Assembly (NCBI RefSeq): GCF_040958095.1
Contig: NC_091198.1
Location: 34,914,941-34,978,940 of the forward strand
Length of the DNA stretch: 64,000 nt
Source of the DNA: Procambarus clarkii
Taxonomy: Eukaryota; Arthropoda; Malacostraca; Decapoda; Cambaridae
Direction of reading: 5' to 3'
In this document: piece by piece, positions 32,011-42,855 of the stretch
How the letters are laid out: every line of letters begins with the position of its first letter
Position numbering within the stretch: the first letter of the stretch is position 1
Notes under the pieces: generated by a model
Told to the model about the DNA's origin: nothing
The model's input: only the letters and a program-made list of their open reading frames with translations
Database searches by the model: none
Translations under genes and position numbers: made by a program

Positions 32011-32785
32011 CCCTCGCTGGCGGAGCCGCTTCAGCTTGCCTTCGGTATCGATGTTACGTCTGCGCCGTTTCGCAAGCTGTCTCGTTCTTTGTTTCACCTC
32101 CGGCCTGCTCATGCGCCGCCTGGGCCGTCCTGGTCTTTGGACAGAGTGCTCACTTACCTTTCGTCTCCGCATTTCGTTGTGGGCCCCTTCGGTCCGGGAT
32201 TGTTTCTCCAAGGCTCTTTTCTTGTTGGCATTAGCCTCTGTGGGTCGGATCGAGGAGCTTCATGCTCTCTTCCAGCACAGGGGTTTCTGCTCTTTTGGTC
32301 GTGGAGATTGTTTTGTTCGCTTCCAGCCGTCTCCTTCTTTTCTGGTAAAGAATGAGACTGCTGCGTTCCGGAGGGGTCCGTGGGTGGTTGATGCTTAGTT
32401 AGTACGGCCGGGGGTGCATCATACTTTGTGTCCGGTTGCGGCGCTTCGCTGTTATTTGCGCGCCACGGCTTCTGTGTCCGGGGACGTGCTTTAGGTTGAT
32501 CCGGTTTCCCTTCTTTCCTGTTCGCGGGTTCGGGTCTCCCAGGTCATCCGCAGGGTTATCAAATCCAGCCAGCCTGCGGTCTATCCCCGTGCCCATGACG
32601 TCTGTAAGTTCGCTGCTCTTGCTGCCGTCTTTGGAAATATATCTTGGTCTGATATTCGGGCGCAGGGTTTTTGGAGGTCGAAGAAGGTCCTAGCTGCTCG
32701 TTACCTCGTGAATGTCCCTGGGCCCCGTCGGGCCTGTGTTGCTTTGGGTCGGCGGTTGCAGCCAGTTGTCTCGACTTCGAGTTGA
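32011..32785 (+). pseudogene. DIRS tyrosine recombinase, two nonsense codons
   Basis: One frame, about 258 codons, encodes the YR catalytic domain that would integrate circular DIRS DNA. The N-terminal part has KALFLLALASVGRIEELHAL (box I Arg). Then LCPVAALRCYLRATA, RVSQVIRRVIKSSQPA and HDV, FGNISWSDIRAQGFW and RYLVNV follow. In-frame TAG codons at 32396-32398 and 32492-32494 sit where Trp is plausible, suggesting TGG to TAG changes. The HxxR box reads His-Asp-Val-Cys, with Cys at 32603-32605, so the catalytic Arg is gone. Non-functional. Confidence 0.75.
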
Positions 32786-32844
32786 GGAGTGAGCGACGAC
32801 CGCCTCCCAGGTAAGTTCCTCTTTTTTTCCATCTGTGGGTAGTT

Positions 32845-32935
32845 AGCTCCGGGGAGCCGACGGGGATCCCCCCCAGAAAACCAGCATTGAAAGAAATGAA
32901 ATGCCACTTTCTGGGTTGGTCCCGGAGGCTCTCCG
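32845..32935 (+). repeat. DIRS internal complementary region (relic copy)
   Basis: Reverse complement of the left element end (ggggagccgacgggg) followed directly by reverse complement of the right end (aaaaccagcattgaa). Equivalent to 60886-60976 with more mutations. Confidence 0.7.
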
Positions 32936-33360
32936 GCATCCCTCCCTCCCTCCGATCGGCGTTTTTTTTTGTGTTTTTGACATCCAGCCTCAGAACTGAG
33001 GTGTGGGTAGCCGGCGTGAAGGGTCTGGGGCTTCCCAATCCTCATCCCGGGGAGGGGGGGACCTGCGCAGACAGCGGCGCGGTGACATGTGATGTCACAC
33101 TAGTTTGCTTGTTTTCTGTTGGGGAGTTCTATCCACTAGTTCGGCTTTTGGTAGCAATTTTAACCAGAATAGGGGCTTGATTTGAGGCGCTTACTTTTCT
33201 GGGTTCCTGATCCGGTCAATGGCAGACATAGAATGCTTCCAACCACATGGAGGTTTCTATAGGCCATTGCTCCCCTTGCCTCTCTGAGGGGACCCAGTTC
33301 TGACCGTGGTCCCCGGTAGGCCTAAGAACTCCATACACATGACTGATGCCAAAGTCTGAC

Positions 33361-33620
33361 AAGGGAGCCGGTCAGCCGAGCGGACAGCACGCTGGATTTG
33401 TGATCCTGTGGTCCTGGGTTCGATCCCAGGCGCTGGCGAGAAACAATGGGCAGAGTTTCTTTCACCCTATGCCCCTGTTACCTAGCAGTAAAATAGGTAC
33501 CTGGGTGTTAGTCAGCTGTCACGGGCTGCTTCCTGGGGATGGAGGCCTGGTCGAGGACCGGGCCGCGGGGACACTAAAAAAAAAAAAGCCCCGAAATCAT
33601 CTCAAGATAACCTCAAGATA
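33361..33620 (+). mobile_element. tRNA-Thr-derived SINE
   Basis: A tRNA-like head (33361-33440) has a Pol III A box (gtcagccgagcgg) and B box (ggttcgatccc) and an anticodon loop reading TGT (Thr). It is followed by a body shared with 37955-38142 (tacctagcagtaaa, ggtcgaggaccgggcc) and a tail of ctcaagataac repeats. It interrupts DIRS sequence between tctgac and agcatatcag, so it is younger than that element. Confidence 0.8.
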
Positions 33621-33704
33621 GCATATCAGCCTTGGATTAGCTCCGGGAAGCCTCCGGGACTCGCCCAGAAAATGGTGTTTCATTACATTCAACTGCTGGT
33701 TTTG

Positions 33705-34419
33705 TGCACCATAACTGTTCAATTAAGCTGGTATAGTGCCCAAAGAGTATAGTGGCCACCCTTACATAGCATGACTTGTCGTGCACATGAAGCCACCTCC
33801 CTCACTAAAATGGCTTCTCCCAACACTCCTTTTGCTGTTATTACACTATATATACATGTTATATATAAGTATCAACATTTGTGTTCATCATAGCGAACTA
33901 AGCTGGTATGTTGAGTGCAGACAGTAACAGGTGGATTCACAGATTTGGCACATGACGCTACAGCCCTCCCTCCCTCCCTCAACATTACTCCTCCCACAAT
34001 ACAACTCACAGTGCAAATTATCACAACAATCCTGCTATTATCAGAATTCTGGTAATTTTTATCACAGTCAGGGGTCTTCTGTAATACTATCATCGCTAAA
34101 TTATACCAATTACATATATTTTTTACATTTTTAGGCGATGTTGTGGTCACAAGCTGAACAGCAGTGCTGTGAGCTCATGCTCTGTGTGCCAGCCTTGGTT
34201 GCTCACTCAGTACTGAGGCTTTCACACCTAGGAATGTTGCCCACAATTTAAAAAAATAAATGGCATCTGTTTACAAGAGCCCTGAGGAAGCTGATGTGAA
34301 CCCCGTGTATCCGCAGGCCGTTTAATTCTTGCGTGGTACTCCAAAAGTCATATGAAGTGGTGCACACTTTTGCAGTCAGTTACTCAACACGCCATACGAA
34401 GTGTTGCACAGTTTAAGGG
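33705..34419. other. Intergenic, nothing recognised
   Basis: No coding or transposon signature found. Contains short TATATA runs near 33848 and CT-rich sequence near 33962. Confidence 0.4.
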
Positions 34420-34655
34420 TTAATTTTGATAGTTGTGCTGTGGGTTGTTATGCCCCACATGCAAAGTCTTGCATATGTCGGTATTAAAAAAGCATTTCCC
34501 AATCTTACCATTTGCGGAATTCATGTAGATTTCTTTGCAAGGCTTCAATAACATTTTTATTTTCCACTTTACCATATATCTTTGTGTCATCTGCAAATAT
34601 GATGACATGGTTTGTAATAGTCTCAGCTATGTCACTGATGTACTATATGAGCTTG
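34420..34655 (-). pseudogene. LINE reverse transcriptase fragment (FADD box)
   Basis: Minus-strand translation gives YISDIAETITNHVIIFADDT then KIYGKVENKNVIEALQ and, past an in-frame stop near 34510, LFNTDICKTLHVGHNN. This is the RT palm motif C and the following helix of a CR1-like element. Both ends are missing. Confidence 0.7.
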
Positions 34656-34977
34656 ATAATCTGGATTCCGCTAAACTGGATATTTGGGTCATCTGGACCA
34701 AATTGCATCTGGATAATTTTCTGTCCATGTCTGGATGAATGTCCATAGAATCCAGATGACCGGAAACTTATCCAGATACAAATAGACAAGCAGAGAGTTT
34801 ATCGTATATGTCAGTGTATGAGTCAACATTTGAAGCCTAAAAATTCTCCAAAACCATGGGTCAACTTGCTGCCGAAATTAAAATGTGAACTTTTACCATT
34901 GAGAGAGAAACAAGTGAAACACCCAACCTAACACTTATTGTATATCACTTGCCATAACCCTCGCAGCCCATCACAAT
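34656..34977. other. Intergenic with imperfect repeats
   Basis: Contains recurring variants of catctgga and atctggac around 34670-34760 (possible subterminal repeats of a small DNA transposon). No gene. Confidence 0.35.
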
Positions 34978-35178
34978 TACAGGGCTACCTCGGTTTAAGA
35001 ATTTAATCCATTCCTGGTGACGGTTCGTAACCCGAAAATTCGTAAACCAAAGCGAATTTTCCCATAAAAAATAATGGGAAATGAATTAATCCATTCCTGA
35101 CTCCCCAAAAACTTCACTTCAAAGTAAATTTTATACCTAATTCACCCAAATCTATACTAGAAAAGTATGTTCAAGTTA

Positions 35179-37132
35179 TTACTTACCCTTGCTGATGAGT
35201 CCTGTTGACATATGGAAGATGGTGAGGAGGGGGGAGGAGGAGAGTTTGGAAGGGGAGTCCCCTTCCATTATAACATCAGGCAGTGAAGATTTCTCTGAAG
35301 TGCACTCTCTGGCATGTTTTGCCTGCATACCACTAGTTCCTGGTTGTGTCTCACTACTTGAATTTCTCACAATGAAACGATCCATTGAAGATTGTTTTTC
35401 CCTTCTTCGCAACATTTGTATGTAGCGAGGCATCACATTGTCATTGAAAAGATAAATGCAACGGCCTACTACAACTTTCTCTGGGTGAGTCGTTTCTATA
35501 AAAGTTTGCATTTCTTTCCACATCTGACACCACTTCCTAATTGTTGAGGAAGGGACATTCTCTTCTGCCTCATCCTCCTCTGAAGAAATATCCTCAGCTG
35601 CCTCTTGTTGCTGCTCCTTTTGAAGAGCTTGGAGTTCTTCGGTGGTCAGTTCTTCGTTGTGTTCTTCCACCAACTCCTCCACATCAGCACCATCCAATTC
35701 CAAGCCCATTTTCCGGCCCAGAGTAACAATTTCCTCAACAGTGGGCACTTCATTTACAGGCTCAAACCCCTCAAAGTCTAGTTCTGACACACATTCAGGC
35801 CACAATTTTCTCCCGCCAGAGATCAGGGTTCTTTGAGTCACTTCTTGCCAGGCTTTGTCAACAAGTTTTAAAGCACTACAAATGTTAAAATGGTGTTTCC
35901 AGAACTCTTTGAGGGGTGAGGTTTGTGGCTTCAGTTACGTCAAAACATTTCTAGAAAAGTGCCCTTTTATAAAGTTTCTTAAAATTCGCTATGATTTTCT
36001 GGTTCATAGGCTGAATTAGAGGAGTGGTGTTAGGAGGAAGGAACTTTATTGTGACAAAATTAAATCTGTTCAACAATGCATCTTCCAAACCTGGAGGATG
36101 AGCAGGAGCATTGTCGAGGAGAAGCAGGGCCTTGAGTGGCAAACTTTTCTTCTGTAGATATTTTTGTATGGCAGGACAGACCACATCATTCACCCACTCC
36201 ATAAAAAAAAATCCTAGTCACCCATGCCTTATTATTAGCCCTCCACATCACACACATTTGGTTTTTCTGCGTACCATACGTTTTGAAAACCCTTGAATTT
36301 TCAGAATGATACATAAACAAGGGTTTAATTTTCAAATCTCCACTCGCATTTCCAAACTGCACAAGCGTAAACCTATCTTTCATAGGCTTGTGTTTGGGCA
36401 ATGATTTCTCCTCCTTGGTAATGTATGTCCTTGTAGGAAATCTTTTCCAGAACAGTCCTGTCTCATCACAATTAAACACGTGTTGTGGTAGGTATCCCTC
36501 AGCCTCTACAAAATCTTTAAATTCTTCAATAAATCTTTTAGCTGCTGGTTTGTCTGAGCTGGCAAGCCTCCCCATGCCTCACAACACTATGAATATCACT
36601 TCTTTTTCTAAATTTGTCAAACCATCCCTTGCTTGCCTTAAAGTCTTGTATCTGCACTCGTTCCAGGGGTTTTCTTTACAAGGTCTTCGTGCAATACCCT
36701 GGCTTTCTCACAAAAGAGATAGATAGTGTCTGAAACACTATCATCCACTAACTCCTTGTTGTGTATCCAAATTAATAACAACTTGTCCACATCCTCAAGT
36801 ATTTGTGGTCTTTGTTTCGTGATTGTTGATATGCCTTTTGCTACTTTAGCACTCATAATGTCCTTTTTCTTGGCATGTATAGTGCATATCGTTGATGTGG
36901 ATTTGTTGTACTGCTTAACTAGTTCAACAACACGAGTACCATTTTCAAGCTTACGAATGATCTCTTGTTTTTCCTCTATGGTCATTCTTGCATGGGATTT
37001 CTTGCCTTGAACCTTATCACTGGCTTTCTTGGAGCCAATGGCAAGATATATAACAACAACTTTTATGCTCAAATTGCCAAAAATCTGACAAGAACTGTAA
37101 ATTCTGGTGAAGAATTCAGGCGGGATAGTCAC
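35179..37132 (-). pseudogene. Tigger-type transposase, frameshifted, third Asp lost
   Basis: Pieces in order: 37132-36638 holds the CENP-B/Psq helix-turn-helix (KKASDKVQGKK, MTIEEKQEIIRKLENG) and start of the second DNA-binding domain. 36575-36186 holds the first catalytic Asp in NCDETGLFW (36466-36468). 36202-35951 holds the second Asp in LLLDNAPAHP (36113-36115) and the third box PNTTPLIQPMNQ. 35841-35179 is the acidic C terminus. In the third box the conserved Asp of MDQ reads Asn (36002-36004). With several frameshifts the enzyme is dead. Confidence 0.8.
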
Positions 37133-37144
37133 TGGGGGCGAGGC

Positions 37145-37290
37145 ACTGTATGCCCGAAACGCTTTGCGTAATAGTGGCTTTAGGCATTGTATGTACTAGC
37201 TCTACCTATAAGTCAACCAATCTTTGTAAAAATTTCTTGTATGTATGTACCTTACCTAAATAAACATTTTATTTTTTATTTTTTTTTTTA
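37145..37290 (+). mobile_element. LINE 3' UTR fragment
   Basis: tgcccgaaacgctttgcgta followed by atagtggctttaggcattgtatgta and a terminal aataaacatttta tail. The first block matches the 3' UTR of the LINE at 21055-24991 (24879-24910). A short 3' remnant of a related family inserted in Tigger-A. Confidence 0.65.
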
Positions 37291-37884
37291 AACTGAGGCG
37301 TGATCGCCTTGCCACCACGCGCTAGGTCAGCCGTACACATATCAACAAACTCGTATCCCGATGCAAATATCGTATTCCGATTCAAATTTTCCAAACAAAT
37401 AGAGCTCGTATCCCGAAAAGTTCGTAAACAGGGACGTTCATCACCCGAGGTACCACTGTACAGTATTTAGATAATTTCATTTGTGAAAGTATTGAAAATT
37501 CTTAGCAAACTGGTGAAGGAGGGAGGCAGCCAGGGAGGGAGGGAAGGAGGGAGTCAGGCAGGGAAGGAAGGAGTGAATCAAGGAGATTTTTATTTATTTA
37601 TTTATTTTATATACAGTATCCACTCAATTTAACGGCCTATATGGGGCTGAGCCCTAGTCGTTATTTCCGGAGCTCCGTTATTTCCGAAGTTAAGTCGGGT
37701 CGGGTAATTTTTCAAGTAACATTCAGGTAGGATATATTTTATACTGTATAACTAAAATTAAATAAAGTTCATTGTGTAATTGCATTCCAATTTAGTGCCA
37801 CACCGACGATTAAGCCAGTTGTTGGCTGCTGCATGGATGATGTGTGAACACGGTCTGATCAAGCCCAGATGGGGGCCCAAGGGG

Positions 37885-38142
37885 GCCTCGTAGCCTGGTG
37901 GATATCGCGCAGGACTCGTAATTCTGTGGCGCGGGTTCGATTCCCGCACGAGGCAGAAACAAATGGGCAAAGTTTCTTTCACCCTGAATGCCCCTGTTAC
38001 CTAGCAGTAAATAGGTACCTGGGAGTTAGCCAGCTGTCACGGGCTGCTTCCTGGGGGTGGAGGCCTGGTCGAGGACCGGGCCACGGGGACACTAAAGCCC
38101 CGAAATCATCTCAAGATAAACATCTCAAGATAAACTCAAGAA
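37885..38142 (+). mobile_element. tRNA-Thr-derived SINE
   Basis: The head 37885-37954 still folds as a tRNA: acceptor GCCTCGT/ACGAGGC, anticodon arm CAGGA/TTCTG with loop CTCGTAA (anticodon CGT, Thr) and a perfect T arm GCGGG/CCCGC. A and B boxes are intact. The body and ctcaagataaa tail match 33361-33620. It is a SINE head, not a free tRNA gene. Confidence 0.82.
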
Positions 38143-38277
38143 TGGGTGGGAAAAAATTGATTCATTCCTTTGTATTGCAAAATATTTCATGTATCAATCA
38201 GCAAGTTAATATTTTCTCAATAATATTTTAGAGATGTGTTTTGATTTACCCTGAACAGTGCAGGTAATGTATTTTTA

Positions 38278-38911
38278 ATGTTACAACACAGGCTGTGGCG
38301 GCCATGCCATAACAATGGCGATCGAGCCTTGTCACTGAGAGCTAGCCAAGACGAAATATTTTGAGCTCACCTATTCTCTGCTGACGATAGAATATACATT
38401 TGCAGAGACTAATATGTAGCTTTTGTTGAAAAAAAACAATTAATATCTTGTAATACTATAATAAAATTGGTAAATTGACTTACTTTTAATGTTACAACAC
38501 AGGCTGTGGCGGCCATGCCATAACAATGGCGATCGAGCCTTGTCACTGAGAGCTAGCCAAGACGAAATATTTTGAGCTCACCTATTCTCTGCTGACGATA
38601 GAATATACATTTGCAGAGACTAATATGTAGCTTTTGTTGAAAAAAAACAATTAATATCTTGTAATACTATAATAAAATTGGTAAATTGACTTACTTTTAA
38701 TGTTACAACACAGGCAGTGGCGGCCATGCCATAACAATGGCGATCGAGCCTTGTCACTGAGAGCTAGCCAAGACGAAATATTTTGAGGTCACCTATTCTC
38801 TGCTGACGATAGAATATACATTTGCAGAGACTAATATGTAGCTTTTGTTGAAAAAAAACAATTAATATCTTGTAATACTATAATAAAATTGGTAAATTGA
38901 CTTACTTTTAA
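38278..38911. repeat. 211-bp tandem triplication
   Basis: Three almost identical units start with ttacaacacaggc at 38281, 38492 and 38703. Each holds ggcggccatgccataacaatggcg, tgctgacgatagaat and a run of A. Only isolated substitutions separate them, so the expansion is recent. Confidence 0.88.
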
Positions 38912-39016
38912 TGAAGCTGAAGATTACGAAGCTGTGAAGATTACGTCATCCTCTGCAGCGCTTGTTTTATATTGTTTATATTGTATACAGGGTACATACT
39001 GTATGTACACTTATTT

Positions 39017-39187
39017 TCAGGCATATTTTAATAGAGTATCCTTCTGTTTCTTGATGTCACTTACTGTACTTTTCCTGATGTTAAACTCTGCTGCTGCTCG
39101 TGCATGAGAATATCCTTTATCAAGTTTCTTAATTAACTCCAGCTTCTGTGCAACCGTCAGGCGCTTCCTTTGGGTAACTTTTGGCAT
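39017..39187 (-). pseudogene. pogo transposase N-terminal HTH remnant (56 aa)
   Basis: ATG at 39187 opens 56 codons starting MPKVTQRKRLTVAQKLELIK and containing HARAAAEFNIRKSTVSDIKK, a Psq/CENP-B-N type helix-turn-helix that binds transposon ends. It stops at 39017-39019 with no second DNA-binding domain or DDE catalytic core. Could be a repressor-like leftover or simply an internal-deletion product. Confidence 0.65.
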
Positions 39188-39668
39188 TTTTGTAAATTAA
39201 AAAGAAGATCACAATTACAGTACAGTAATATCCTTCACAATTGAAGCTAGCCGCGCGAGTTCACAGTACTGTAAACAATGGGAACACATGGCCCGGCGGA
39301 GTACATTCTAGGTCCGTGGGAAAAAAAATACCTAGTGCCTATACTATAAAAGGTATTTAATAAGAAAACAAAGACTTTTGCTTAATAAAAACTGTTTCAA
39401 AATATTTTATTAATAATAATTTACAATTTTCTTCATTAAGTGAATCATTTTAAAAGAAAATTAAGATGTAATATATGACTCTGGACGATCCAGGTCGGTG
39501 GCCTGGTCGCCATGTGAGGGGACGCTGATGCAACAACAAACCCAATACCGACAGACCGTCGGTAATATCGACCGCAGACCGGTATAGCAGGCTCCAGATA
39601 CCGGTCTCCCAAACCGGTCGTTAATACCGGCAGATCGGTATAAAAGAGGCCGTTAAATTGGGTGGATA

Positions 39669-39671
<3 letters not shown>

Positions 39672-39757
<86 letters not shown>
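39672..39757. repeat. (TA)n microsatellite
   Basis: About 85 bp of pure TA between the pogo-like element and the Penelope-like copy. Confidence 0.95.
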
Positions 39758-39761
<4 letters not shown>

Positions 39762-39882
39762 AAATATGACCGAAAAAGTAAGATTAATAATTCTAACACG
39801 AATTTTCTCAATCTTTCGTACATTACGCTTCACAGTTGGAGGTAAATCAAAAATTAATTCTCCAAAATTCATTTTTATTTCT

Positions 39883-39935
39883 AGTCTGACGCGACACGGG
39901 CGCGTTTCGTAAAACTTATTACATTTTCAAAGACT
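39883..39935 (-). ncRNA. Hammerhead-ribozyme-like motif, Penelope minus copy
   Basis: Same motif as 41320-41372 in opposite orientation: stem I AGTCT/AGACT, stem II, GAAAC, a GCG/CGC stem III and GTC cleavage triplet. Penelope-like elements are known to carry hammerheads in their terminal repeats. The CTGATGA box is degenerate (TTGAAAA), so activity is doubtful. Confidence 0.45.
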
Positions 39936-40126
39936 TTAGTTCACAAATACACAACTGAATAGAACTTACGTATCTCCGATTTTATATCTACATTTGAGTG
40001 AGGTGGGAGGGGTGATGTGGCATTAACACAAGACAGAACAAGAGGGGATATTAATAGGGTATTAAAAGTATCAACACAAGACAGAACACAAACAATGGGT
40101 ATTGAATAGAAGTGTTTATAGAAAGC

Positions 40127-40723
40127 CTATTGGTTCATATTTCTTGATGCTTCTATATTGGAGCGGAGTCTTGAGGTGGGTAGAATATAGTTGTGCAATA
40201 ATTGGCTGTTGATTGCTGGTGTTGACTTCTTGATGTGTAGTGCCTCGCAAATGTCAAGCCGCCTGCTATCGCTGTATCTATCGATGATTTCTGTGTTGTT
40301 TACTAGGATTTCTCTGGCGATGGTTTGGTTGTGGGAAGAGATTATATGTTCCTTAATGGAGCCCTGTTGCTTATGCATCGTTAAACGCCTAGAAAGAGAT
40401 GTTGTTGTCTTGCCTATATACTGGGTTTTTTGGAGCTTACAGTCCCCAAGTGGGCATTTGAAGGCATAGACGACGTTAGTCTCTTTTAAAGCGTTCTGTT
40501 TTGTGTCTGGAGAGTTTCTCATGAGTAGGCTGGCCGTTTTTCTGGTTTTATAGTAAATCGTCAGTTGTATCCTCTGATTTTTGTCTGTAGGGATAACGTT
40601 TCTATTAACAATATCTTTCAGGACCCTTTCCTCCGTTTTATGAGCTGTAGGAAAAGAAGTTCCTGTAAAATAGTCTAATAGGGGGTATAGGTGTTGTGTT
40701 AGTTGTCTCTTCAGAGGTTGCAT
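40127..40723 (-). pseudogene. Penelope-like GIY-YIG endonuclease
   Basis: A 198-codon frame. The domain starts about residue 84 with VVYAFKCPLGDC and continues TQYIGKTTTSLSRRLTMH, the GIY-YIG core (Tyr and Arg present), then a His-rich segment and SRRLDICEALHIKKSTPAIN with the metal-binding Glu. This nuclease nicks the target for reverse transcription. The domain looks intact, but without its RT the copy cannot move alone. Confidence 0.8.
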
Positions 40724-40922
40724 GGCTTTTCACTTTCCTTCTTATGATGTCTTCGACGAAACCATTGGAGAAGCCGTTATTGACTAGGACCTGCCTTACC
40801 CTACAGAGTTCTTCGTCGACTTGCTTCCATTCTGAGCTGTGGCTGAGAGCACGGTCGACATATGCGTTAACAACACTCCTCTTGTACCTGTCAGGGCAGT
40901 CGCTGTTGGCATTTAGGCACAT
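40638..40922 (-). pseudogene. Penelope-like RT C-terminal (thumb) fragment
   Basis: Residues CPDRYKRSVVNAYVDRALSH and VRQVLVNNGFSNGFVEDIIR match the segment between RT and endonuclease in Penelope-like proteins. The catalytic RT part is absent (5' truncation). The downstream endonuclease is in another frame, so a frameshift lies near 40700. Confidence 0.7.
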
Positions 40923-40947
40923 TCCTATGTTTGTTTCCTTAGAGAAA

Positions 40948-41788
<841 letters not shown>

Positions 41789-42855
41789 CTGGGGGGAGCC
41801 CTGTCGGCTCCCCGGAGCTATCCCAGGCTGATATGCTAATGTCAGACTTTGGCATCAGTCATGTGTATGGAGTTCTTAGGCCTACCGGGGACCACGGCCA
41901 GAACTGGGCCCCCTCAGAGAGGCAAGGGGAGCAATGGCCTATAGAAGCCCCCGTGTAGTTGGAAGCATTCTATGTCTGCCATCGACCGGAACAGGCACCC
42001 AGAAAGGTAAGCGCCCCAAAACAAACCCCTATTCTGGTTAAAATTGCTACCTAAAACCGAACTAGTGGATAGAACTCCCCAACCGAAAACAAGCAAACTA
42101 GTGTGACGTCACACACTGCCGCGCCACTGTCTGCGCAGCTCCCCCCTCCCCGGGAGGGGGAAGGGGGAGCCCCAGAACCCCCGCGCCGACTACCCACACC
42201 TCAGTTCTTGAGGCTGATGCTATAGGCGATGGTCGTGTGCTCTGGCTCCGGTGTCGCTGCTGCACTGTGCTTTGCGTGTGGTGTTAGTTTTGTGGGTGCG
42301 AGAGCCAGGAGTTATCTTCAGTACTCAGGCTGCATGCGCCTAGGGCTGCCTTCCCTAGGTGCCCTGTAAGTACTGCCCTTGGGGCTTGGGGCCACCTTCC
42401 ACAGGCTCCTCGGGGTCTGCCTCTGCTGGTCCGTTTTACCTTTCGGTTTTTCGGCCGCCTGTTGGGCTCTTGGGTGTTCTGTTCTCCCTTGTTACCGGCA
42501 GGTAAGAGGCAGTTTGCACTGGTAGGGGCGCAGGGTGCTGCTCAGCTTGTATTTCCCGACATCGCGGCCGGCTCTGTTCCTTGGGGTTCGCTGTCCTCTT
42601 GCGGGGTTTTGTTTTTCTTTTTGTTTTTGCCTGGTGGGGGGTTCGGTCATTTTCTTCAGTTTGTTTGCCCTTCCACTGTTCTCCTCGGTGGCGCCCCCTG
42701 CTAGGTCCCCGTGAGTGTACACGTCCCTGGGGTTCAGCTTTAGAAGTTTGCTTGGTAGTTTTGGGCGCCGGTTTGCGGCACCCTGCCTGGGACTACCTGA
42801 GCGCGAGTCCTCTTAAAGTAAACGCTCAGGACCCTGGGAATCCCCTAGGGGGCGC

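Larger units (their letters stand above)
32005..33704 (+). mobile_element. DIRS-like retrotransposon, 3' part
   Basis: Contains a tyrosine recombinase gene, an internal complementary region and the right inverted terminal repeat of the family seen whole at 58935-61477. The outer end (gctggtttt) is at about 33704 and abuts T residues. The 5' half is missing. A SINE interrupts the terminal repeat at 33361-33620. Confidence 0.82.
34980..37460 (-). mobile_element. Tigger/pogo-like DNA transposon (Tigger-A), inactive
   Basis: Terminal inverted repeats begin CAGGGCTACCTCGG at 34980 and, from the other end, CAGTGGTACCTCGG at 37460. TA flanks both edges (34978-34979, 37461-37462), the target of Tc1/mariner-pogo elements. 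The transposase is on the minus strand in four broken pieces. A second copy is at 50832-53631. A LINE 3' end is inserted at about 37145-37290. Confidence 0.85.
37614..39671 (-). mobile_element. pogo-like DNA transposon, non-autonomous, with internal insertions
   Basis: Inverted ends CAGTATCCACTCAATTTAACGG at 37614 and, from the other side, AGTATCCACCCAATTTAACGG ending at about 39671, with TA at 37612-37613. It encodes only an HTH remnant (39017-39187). Inside are a SINE and a 211-bp triplication. The right subterminal region (39540-39650) has repeated accggt motifs that could bind transposase. Confidence 0.75.
39758..40947 (-). mobile_element. Penelope-like element, minus copy
   Basis: Carries the end of an RT and a GIY-YIG endonuclease, then a 3' non-coding part with a hammerhead-like motif, ending at (TA)n. 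At about 40948 it meets a second, shorter copy in the opposite direction. Such inverted partial copies are characteristic of Penelope insertions. Confidence 0.8.

Noticed and set aside
37885..37954. Free tRNA-Thr(CGT) gene
   Set aside because: It folds well, but the following 190 bp match the body and tail of another SINE copy at 33361-33620, so it is a SINE head.
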